A stretch of 7,033 nt of DNA from Caldilineaceae bacterium. GTDB lineage: Bacteria; Chloroflexota; Anaerolineae; Caldilineales; Caldilineaceae. A program made the translations under genes and the position numbers. Positions 1-7,033 of this stretch are shown one piece after another (the first letter of the stretch is position 1; each line of letters begins with the position of its first letter). Below the pieces are notes generated by a model. It had not been told where the DNA came from. It was given only the letters and a program-made list of their open reading frames with translations, and ran no database searches. The stretch covers positions 1 through 7,033 of the forward strand of contig JAPKMV010000174.1 in assembly GCA_026645635.1 (NCBI GenBank), written 5' to 3'.

Positions 1-1
1 G

Positions 2-517
2 GTGCACAAAAAGGCGAGTTTTGCCGTGGCCTCGGACGAACGCAACGCCTACCTGTTCAACGCCGAAGAACTGGACGCCATCCGCCAGCACATCCCGTGG
101 ACGCGCATCATCGAGGATCGCCGCACCGTGGACCCGACCGGCCAGGCCATCGACCTGCTGCCGTGGGCTGTCACCAACAAGGACAACCTGGTGCTCAAAC
201 CCAACGACGAGTACGGCGGCAAGGGCGTGCTGATCGGCTGGGAGACGGAGCAGGACGCGTGGAGCCAGGCGGTGCAGGCGGCATTGGACGACCCGTCGAT
301 CGTGCAGTGGCGGGCTGCCATCGCCTACGAGGACTTCCCTTCGTTTCTGCCCGACGGCCAGCTCGACATCAGCCGGCGGCTGGTCGACTGTGACCCCTTT
401 GTCTTCAACGGAGAATCGGTCGATGGCTGTCTGGTGCGGCTGAGCAAGGTGACGCTGCTCAATGTCACCGCCGGCGGCGGCTCGGTGATTCCCGCCTTCG
501 TAATCGATCCCAAATAG
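2..517 (+). CDS. Circularly permuted ATP-grasp protein, C-terminal part (5' end outside window)
   Basis: This is the last 171 or so residues of a circularly permuted ATP-grasp ligase (COG2308-like). Such enzymes activate a carboxylate with ATP as an acylphosphate and join it to an amine, and they act in the cytosol. Seen in the sequence, counting the GTG at position 2 as residue 1: [10 protein letters not shown] at 66-75, the nucleotide-binding glycine loop of this family; [10 protein letters not shown] at 126-135; RLS at 146-148; and NVTAGGGS at 154-161 near the end, all typical of the family's C-terminal third. Family members are usually about 400-500 residues, and the conserved text begins at the very edge. 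The GTG is therefore almost certainly internal and the gene starts upstream. It ends with TAG 17 bases before the first GCS2 ligase, which suggests one operon and a shared pathway. The substrate cannot be told. Confidence 0.85.
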   Translation: MHKKASFAVASDERNAYLFNAEELDAIRQHIPWTRIIEDRRTVDPTGQAIDLLPWAVTNKDNLVLKPNDEYGGKGVLIGWETEQDAWSQAVQAALDDPSIVQWRAAIAYEDFPSFLPDGQLDISRRLVDCDPFVFNGESVDGCLVRLSKVTLLNVTAGGGSVIPAFVIDPK

Positions 518-534
518 CCAGCAACGGAGCCTCT

Positions 535-1649
535 ATGTTCCATCCGTCCTACAACATCGGCATCGAAGAAGAATATCAGGTCGTGGATCCGGACACCCGC
601 GAACTGCTCGGCTACATCACCCAGTCCATGGCGCGCGAACGCATGGTCGTCAACGAGCGCGCCGCCTCCAAAGAACTCTCCGAACTGGTGGGGTCCGGCT
701 CCATTTCGGTGGGCACGCCGGTCTGCGTCGATATCAACGAAGCGCGCGAGAAGCTGCTGAGCGTCCGCTACCAGATGCTGGAACTGGCGAATTCGGCCGG
801 CTTCAAGATCGCCGGCGGCGGCACGCACCCCTTCACCCGCTGGGAAGGCCGCGACGACACCCTGGTGCAATATCGCCAGTTCGCCGAAGACGCGCAGATG
901 ATCGCGCGGCGGCTGCTGGCCTTTGGCCTGCGCATCCACATCGGCGTCGAGGACCGCGACCTGGCCATCGATGTGATGAACACGCTGCGCTATGTGCTGC
1001 CTCACATCTTCTGCCTGAGCACGGCCTCGCCCTTCTGGCACGGCCAGAACACCGGGCTGAAGAGCTATCGCGCCGTGCTGGTGGATGCGCTGCCGCGCAC
1101 CGGCATTCCCGGCTACTTCGCCAGCTACCACGACTACCGCAGCTATGTGGACACGCTCCTGCGCACCAACTCGATCCCTGACGCGCGCCGCGTCATGTTC
1201 GACCTCATGCCCCACTACCGCTTCCCCACGCTGGTGATCCGCATCTTCGACATGATGCCCTACTACCGCGATGTGCTGGCGGTGACGGCATTGGTGCAGG
1301 CCGCCGTGGCGTGGATGGTGGATCTGCGCCAGCGCAACATGTCCTTCCGCCTCTACGAACGCACGCTCATCGCCGAGAACAAGTGGCGCGCGCTGCGCTA
1401 CGGGCTGGACGGGCGCTTGCTCGACTTCGGCATCGAGCAGCAGTTGCCCGCACGCGACCTGATCCGCGAGCTGCTGGAGCGGGTGGAGCCGCTCAGCCGC
1501 AAGCTCAACTCCTGGCACGAACTGGAGCACTGCTACACCATGCTCGAACGGGGCGCCAACGCAGATCAGCAGATCGCCGTCTGGCGCGCCAGCGGCGAAG
1601 ACTTCCATGCCGTGGTGGACTTTCAGATTGCAGAAACGGAGAAAATCGC

Positions 1650-1653
<4 letters not shown>
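535..1653 (+). CDS. GCS2/YbdK-family carboxylate-amine ligase paralogue with degenerate active site
   Basis: This 372-residue protein is of the glutamate-cysteine ligase type 2 fold (E. coli YbdK-like). Family members make gamma-glutamyl or similar amides using ATP. Retained signatures are GIEEEY at 9-14, GGGTHP at 94-99, SPFW at 165-168, LKSYRA at 175-180 and RYGLDG at 288-293. Compared with its downstream twin, several conserved positions are changed. The Glu of the MVE/MLE motif is Ser58, the first His of HVH is Arg133, the WWD-x-RP motif reads MFDLMP (221-226, Arg replaced by Met225), and the Glu of TLEFR is Val234. These losses suggest reduced or altered catalysis, perhaps a non-catalytic subunit paired with the downstream ligase; that is inference. 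The start is ATG at 535, with the Shine-Dalgarno-like ACGGAG ending six bases upstream. The family assignment is firm; activity is doubtful. Confidence 0.9.
1636..1641 (+). promoter_or_regulatory. Ribosome binding site deciding the second ligase start
   Basis: ACGGAG lies eight bases before the ATG at 1650, inside the last codons of the first ligase. The same AACGGAG heptamer precedes the first ligase (523-529). It fixes the start at 1650 despite a frame that stays open back to 1311. Confidence 0.6.
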
Positions 1654-2768
<1,115 letters not shown>

Positions 2769-2829
2769 CCGCGGCGCCGCGTCTCATCACCCGTGCGTCA
2801 GGCCGACGGCCAGAACTGCGGGAAGTCAG

Positions 2830-2863
2830 AGCCGGTTGCCGCAGTTGCGGCAGCCGGCTTTTT
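2830..2863 (+). terminator. Rho-independent terminator after the ligase operon
   Basis: A perfect 13-bp stem (2830-2842 with 2847-2859, one G-T wobble at 2836/2853) closes on an AGTT tetraloop. It runs directly into TTTTT (2859-2863) and then GTT. It lies 61 bases after the second ligase's stop and 143 bases before the NfeD start. It therefore separates the ATP-grasp/ligase operon from the NfeD-SPFH operon. Confidence 0.88.
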
Positions 2864-3005
2864 GTTGGTAGGTCGCCGTCAAACCGGCGTCAGGTGTATG
2901 TCAGCCGGCTTCAGCAGGAAGCGCCTATGCTGGCTGTCAACTCGCTCCGATCTCAGGCGCAAGGTCGTGAGCGTAGCGTGTGAAGCGGAAAGGAAGGAAA
3001 TCGAA
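2864..3005 (+). promoter_or_regulatory. Probable promoter and leader region of the nfeD-SPFH operon
   Basis: These 142 non-coding bases between the terminator and the NfeD start must hold the promoter if the terminator is efficient. I see no convincing -35/-10 pair. Visible elements are a small hairpin (CGCCG at 2874-2878 with CGGCG at 2885-2889) and the palindrome AGCCGGCT (2902-2909), which also occurs in the terminator stem at 2852-2859. The purine-rich AGGAAGGAAA at 2991-3000 is the ribosome binding site for the ATG at 3006. Confidence 0.35.
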
Positions 3006-3488
3006 ATGGAAAATCTGCAAGCCTGGTTGATCGCCATCTGGATCGGCGCCGCGGTCATCTTCTTTGTCGCCGAGATCTTCACGGCCGGCTTCTTCTTGAT
3101 CTGCTTCGGCATCGGCGCCACAGGCGCGGCCGTGGCCGCTATGCTGGGCGTGGACCCGATCTGGCAGTTGGCGATTTTTGTGGCGCTGTCGGCGTTGGCG
3201 CTCCTGTTCGTGCGTCCTTTTGCCACCCGCGTCAGCCGCGACACCAAGAATGAAGTGGGCATCGACCGTGTGCTCGGCAAACGTGCAGTTGTCATCGACG
3301 AGATCGACCCGCTGCGCGGCAAGGGCATCGTGCGGGTCGCGCAGGAAGAATGGCGCGCCGAGTCGGACAACGGCGAACGCATCCCGCGCGACGCCGAAGT
3401 GGAAGTGTGCGGCGTGCAGGGCACACGTCTGATCGTCAAACTGGTGCGGCAGCCTGATTTGCAGGGTGCCGTAGAACCAGCCGTGTAG
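3006..3488 (+). CDS. NfeD-family membrane protein (short form)
   Basis: This 160-residue protein is a short NfeD-like partner of SPFH proteins. Hydrophobic segments at about 8-23, 26-48 and 52-70 would give three membrane spans. The soluble part from about residue 88 to 148 matches the NfeD C-terminal OB-fold domain: GKRAVV at 91-96, a PLRGKGIV turn at 102-109, EEWRAES at 114-120, and a closing strand pair around 129-146. Short NfeD proteins lack the N-terminal ClpP-like protease domain of the long form, as here. They are thought to assemble with the neighbouring SPFH protein in membrane microdomains. The start at 3006 is chosen because AGGAAGGAAA ends five bases before it. An in-frame ATG at 2898 would add 36 polar residues and has no such site. 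The next gene follows after 25 bases, so the two are very likely cotranscribed. Confidence 0.92.
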   Translation: MENLQAWLIAIWIGAAVIFFVAEIFTAGFFLICFGIGATGAAVAAMLGVDPIWQLAIFVALSALALLFVRPFATRVSRDTKNEVGIDRVLGKRAVVIDEIDPLRGKGIVRVAQEEWRAESDNGERIPRDAEVEVCGVQGTRLIVKLVRQPDLQGAVEPAV

Positions 3489-3513
3489 GGCATCCGCCCG
3501 GAAAGGAAACCCA

Positions 3514-4415
<902 letters not shown>

Positions 4416-4419
<4 letters not shown>

Positions 4420-4493
4420 TGAGGGTGAGAGGGTGAGGGGGTGATGAGGTGAGAGGGTGAGTTTTTCACCTCCTCACCCTCTCACCCTCTCAT
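4416..4493 (+). repeat. Inverted GGGTGAGA octamer array, probable bidirectional terminator
   Basis: Five to six imperfect copies of GGGTGAGA or GGGTGATGA run from 4416 to 4461. They are followed by TTTTT (4462-4466) and by reverse-complement copies (CTCACCCT) to 4493. A perfect 14-bp stem pairs 4448-4461 with 4473-4486 around an 11-base loop. An alternative longer pairing joins 4419-4443 with 4467-4493, with one two-base bulge and one mismatch. The array lies between convergent genes and includes both stop codons. It probably ends transcription from both sides, but neither side has a strong T-run after the stem, so the function is inferred. Confidence 0.7.
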
Positions 4494-5311
4494 TTCACCA
4501 GCGTCAGCTTCAGCGCTGCGGCCAACTCCTCGGCCGCGGCGATCTCGTCTGGCGCCAGGGCTGCGGCGAGGCTGCCGCGGGCGTGGGCGGGGGCCTGGTA
4601 TTGGGTGAGCAGGCTGACCGCGACGCCGGACAGCGCGGCCAGCCACGTCAACACAGGCCGCGTGCAGCATTCCAGGTGGCCCGGCATGAGCAGGTGACGC
4701 ACGACGAGCCGCCCTCCCGCTGCGTGGACGCGCTGAATGCAGCCCGTAACCACATTCCAATAGTCGGGCATCCCGCCGATGGCCTCACCGCAGCTTGCCG
4801 GCCCGGTCGCCGGGCCAAACTTCAGATCCGGCAGATAGATGTCGATGGCGCCGGTCAGCAGGTCGAGCGCGACGTCGGTGAGATAGAAGTTGCTGTTGAA
4901 GACCGCGGGGACAGTGCGCCGTGCGCCCAGTTCCGCCAACGTCGCCAGGATGAAGGGAATGTGCGGCGCCGGGTCGCCACCGATGAAACAGAGCGAGCGA
5001 GCGCCCTCCGCCTGGCGCTGGAGGACGCGCGCGGCAAGCTGTGCCGGCGTGACCGCCACGCCATAGGTCGGGCGAAAGGCGAAGCGGGCCGCGGTGCAAA
5101 AGCTGCACGTCGCGGTGCAGCCACTAAAGAAGATGGCGTGGGCCGGGCGCAGGAGTTCCTCTTCGCCCATGTGCAGCATCTCGCTGGCGATGTAGCTGGT
5201 GCGCCCGACGCGGCAGACCCCAGCCGCTGCGGCGCGCGCGGCGCCACAGTGAAACGGGCAGAGGTGGCAGTCGTCGAGGTGCGCTGCCGCCGCCACAGCC
5301 GCCGTCATCAT
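4490..5311 (-). CDS. Radical SAM protein, PflX/COG1313-like
   Basis: This 273-residue protein resembles the PflX group of pyruvate-formate-lyase-activase homologues. N-terminal cysteines C15, C18, C22 and C33 match the CxLCPxxCG...GxC start of that group. The radical SAM motif CTATCSFC (C65, C69, C72) follows FFSG and would hold the 4Fe-4S cluster that cleaves S-adenosylmethionine. GGDPAPH at 111-117 is the SAM-contacting glycine motif. DIYLPDLKF (157-165) and RHLLMPGH (205-212) are characteristic of COG1313. No reaction is established for the group; modification of a protein or peptide partner is the usual guess. The ATG at 5311 overlaps the stop of the cysteine-rich gene as ATGA, so translation is coupled. 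A second ATG follows immediately at 5308. The stop codon lies in the inverted repeat. Confidence 0.88.
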   Translation of the reverse strand: MMTAAVAAAAHLDDCHLCPFHCGAARAAAAGVCRVGRTSYIASEMLHMGEEELLRPAHAIFFSGCTATCSFCTAARFAFRPTYGVAVTPAQLAARVLQRQAEGARSLCFIGGDPAPHIPFILATLAELGARRTVPAVFNSNFYLTDVALDLLTGAIDIYLPDLKFGPATGPASCGEAIGGMPDYWNVVTGCIQRVHAAGGRLVVRHLLMPGHLECCTRPVLTWLAALSGVAVSLLTQYQAPAHARGSLAAALAPDEIAAAEELAAALKLTLVK

Positions 5312-7032
5312 GAATTCCCCAGCCCGCGCAGTAGCTCCATAGCGTCGATGCGCCGCCGCCAGACCACAGTCTCGACGTTGTCGATGCGCCGCGTGACGAT
5401 GATCGCCAGCGCGCCCAACGCACCCTCGCCGCGATAGATGGTGTTGCCCAGGCTCTGCAGCCGTTTCCAGCGGTAGTAACCCACCAATTGGACCAGCGTT
5501 CGATCCTGCGCCCAGGCCACCTGGCGCAGATCGACGGAGACGCCCTCTTTCGCAATCAGGGTGCAGGTGTCACACAGCCCATTGCTGCGCACGCACTCGC
5601 GGCAATACTCCTGGCCGCATTGCACACAATGCCGGGTGTGCTCCTCACAATACTGGCGGCCGCAGATGGCGCAGGTCTCATCGCAGCGCGGACAGACCAA
5701 TTCGCCGCCGACGCCGCAATGCCCAACGTGTGCAGCACAGAGTTTGTGCTTGCACGTCGCCACTCCGTGGAGATGCTTTTCGCAAAAAGACTTGTTGCAG
5801 ACGGCGCACCTTTCCATGCAGCGGGGACAGCCCGCCGCGCCGCAGGTATCGCAGGCGGTGCGCTGTGGCGCGCGTCGCCCACAGGTGGGACATTCCTTCA
5901 GGCAGATCTCGCAATACGGCTTGTGATCGACTTCGCTCACGCGATAGTGCGTTGGGCCGAGCGCCCGCCCACAACCGTGGCAGCGAGTAAGGCAGTTGGC
6001 GCAGAAATTGACGCCGCTGACGCTGCACGGTTCAAGGTGCGCCGCATGGCCGCCGCAGCCAGGACAAACGTCGATGCAGGCCGGGCAATAAGGGCGCTGA
6101 TCGACCACGTCGCGCACAAAGAAGCCTGGTCCCAGCCACTTCCCGCATTGGGTGCAGGCAATCAGGCAGTTGCGGCAGAAAGTCTGACCGCTGGCGCTGC
6201 AGATGGCCGTCGTCGCCGAAAATTGCTGACAGCCGGGGCAGCGAATGGCGCAGGCAGCGCAGATCAGCGCGTGGCTGCCGTCCGCCGCGGGCACACAATC
6301 GGCGTGCAGATGGCTGCGGCACTGCAGTTCGCCGCAGGCCGCGCAGGCGCTCTGGCAGCCGTGACAGACCAGATCACCGCAGCGCGGGCAGCGGCTGCTG
6401 TGTTCGGTGCAGGCGCGGGCGCCGCAGGCCAGGCAGGCGACGCCGCAACTGTCGCAATTCTCCTTGCCGCAAACCGGGCACGGTTCCAGGCCGCAGCGCG
6501 GACAGACGATCTCCTGACAGGTGGCGCACTGGCGGATGCAGGCGTCGCAGGTCAGGTGCCCCTGTTTGTCGAGCGCGACGGTGGTGAGCGGTGCACCACA
6601 GGCAAAACAGAGGGGACGGCGAAGGATGCCAGTCGTTTGATTCTGCAGCACGCGCACAGGGGTGCTGCGCACGCCGTCAGTCAGCGTCATCTCCAAGACC
6701 GCCATCGGCTGCTGCAACGCCACATAGCCGATCAGCTCGACCTGGACGCGCAAGCGATGGTTTTCCACTTCCTCCGCGAGTTTGCGGTTGAGGTCGTCCA
6801 TGAGCACGCGGCGCTTTTCACCGTCGGGATCATGGGCTTCGTAGACTTCCTCGATCTGCTGCTGATAGTAGCTGGTGAGTCGTTGGAGCGTGCGGTGGAG
6901 CCGCGGCAGGATCTCGGCCTCGTGCGTGACGCAACTGAGATCGGCATGATAGATGGCGTAGCGCCGCGCCGTCTCCGCCAGGCGCACCAGCTGCGTCAGT
7001 GGCGGCAATTTTGGCGGCAGCAGGTGGCCCTC
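5308..7032 (-). CDS. Cysteine-rich multi-zinc-finger protein of unknown function (5' end outside window)
   Basis: I do not recognise this protein as a named family. The frame is open to the window edge. The first start-like codon is a TTG at 7008 without a ribosome binding site, so the gene probably begins upstream. Counting from that TTG (566 residues): 1-130 is a helical, charged, cysteine-poor domain with likely coiled coil at 28-90. Residues 134-482 hold 66 cysteines, arranged as 28 CxxC pairs plus five CxxH pairs (C200/H203, C230/H233, C409/H412, C424/H427, C454/H457), often as CxxCGxxxCxxC/H. Residues 490-566 form a cysteine-free domain with a hydrophobic strand near 532-539. Zinc ribbon or treble-clef folding is most likely, with room for around 16 zinc ions. 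No CxxCH haem site, signal peptide or clear membrane span is present. It is translationally coupled to the radical SAM gene. Confidence 0.8.
   Translation of the reverse strand, partial: EGHLLPPKLPPLTQLVRLAETARRYAIYHADLSCVTHEAEILPRLHRTLQRLTSYYQQQIEEVYEAHDPDGEKRRVLMDDLNRKLAEEVENHRLRVQVELIGYVALQQPMAVLEMTLTDGVRSTPVRVLQNQTTGILRRPLCFACGAPLTTVALDKQGHLTCDACIRQCATCQEIVCPRCGLEPCPVCGKENCDSCGVACLACGARACTEHSSRCPRCGDLVCHGCQSACAACGELQCRSHLHADCVPAADGSHALICAACAIRCPGCQQFSATTAICSASGQTFCRNCLIACTQCGKWLGPGFFVRDVVDQRPYCPACIDVCPGCGGHAAHLEPCSVSGVNFCANCLTRCHGCGRALGPTHYRVSEVDHKPYCEICLKECPTCGRRAPQRTACDTCGAAGCPRCMERCAVCNKSFCEKHLHGVATCKHKLCAAHVGHCGVGGELVCPRCDETCAICGRQYCEEHTRHCVQCGQEYCRECVRSNGLCDTCTLIAKEGVSVDLRQVAWAQDRTLVQLVGYYRWKRLQSLGNTIYRGEGALGALAIIVTRRIDNVETVVWRRRIDAMELLRGLGNS
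5914..6261 (-). repeat. Two tandem 58-residue (174-bp) cysteine repeats inside the zinc-finger gene
   Basis: Residues 250-307 and 308-365 of the cysteine-rich protein align without gaps. Shared positions include CxxC at 1-4, CPGC at 8-11, CSxSG at 21-25, FCxNCL at 28-33, CxxCG at 36-40, LGP at 43-45, VD at 53-54 and PY at 57-58. Similarity persists in DNA: 5991-6027 and 6165-6201, 174 bases apart, match at 29 of 37 positions. A third partial copy (CxxC...CPTCG...C) begins at residue 366 and diverges after about 35 residues. Confidence 0.85.
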
Positions 7033-7033
7033 T

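Noticed and set aside
325..1608. Long minus-strand open frame (427 codons) opposite the first ligase
   Set aside because: It lies antisense to a gene with clear family motifs. The translation is rich in His, Gln, Arg and Val with no recognisable domain, as expected from GC-rich codon bias.
1311..1649. Upstream extension of the second ligase to an ATG at 1311
   Set aside because: The added residues are an out-of-frame reading of the first ligase with no family similarity. The ATG at 1650 has a ribosome binding site and matches the family's usual N-terminus.
2898..3005. Alternative earlier NfeD start (ATG 2898)
   Set aside because: The extension is polar, lacks a ribosome binding site and would displace the membrane segment. 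The ATG at 3006 follows a strong purine-rich site.
4457..5437. Plus-strand open frame (326 codons) across the radical SAM gene
   Set aside because: It is antisense to the radical SAM motifs and starts inside the repeat array, with no domain visible.
5560..6610. Multihaem cytochrome reading of the cysteine-rich protein
   Set aside because: No CxxCH motif is present (only one CxxxCH at residues 339-344) and there is no visible export signal. The CxxC/CxxH pattern fits zinc binding.
6591..6791. Short plus-strand open frame of 66 codons inside the cysteine-rich gene
   Set aside because: There is no ribosome binding site and no recognisable composition, and it is fully antisense to coding sequence.

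Overview
The window is a GC-rich, tightly packed bacterial chromosome segment with two converging gene blocks. No rRNA, tRNA, CRISPR array, insertion sequence or phage gene is visible. Codon use is GC-biased throughout and no block stands out as recently acquired. The gene content (circularly permuted ATP-grasp plus GCS2 ligases, NfeD plus SPFH, GGGTGAGA-type intergenic repeats) would fit a Chloroflexota-like environmental bacterium. This is a weak inference, because no phylogenetic marker gene is present.

Left block, plus strand (2-2768): the 3' end of a circularly permuted ATP-grasp protein is followed by two tandem GCS2/YbdK-type carboxylate-amine ligases, each exactly 372 residues. The two ligases overlap by ATGA. 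The trio looks like an operon for ATP-dependent amide bond formation with an unknown product. The second ligase carries the usual active-site signatures. The first has lost several of them and may be a pseudoenzyme, a regulatory partner or an enzyme with a changed substrate. A 13-bp hairpin followed by a T-run (2830-2863) closes the block.

Middle block, plus strand (3006-4419): a short NfeD-family membrane protein is followed by an SPFH/stomatin-type protein. This is the classic two-gene membrane-microdomain module, with strong ribosome binding sites before both genes.

Convergent junction (about 4416-4493): an array of GGGTGAGA-like octamers lies in inverted orientation around a T5 loop. It forms alternative hairpins and supplies the stop codons of both flanking genes.

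Right block, minus strand (4490-7033): a very cysteine-rich protein with 28 CxxC and 5 CxxH half-sites between helical N-terminal and cysteine-free C-terminal domains. Its 5' end runs off the window. It is translationally coupled (ATGA) to a PflX-like radical SAM protein. The pairing of a multi-zinc-finger protein with a radical SAM enzyme, and the degenerate/canonical ligase pair, are the two most interesting points of the window.
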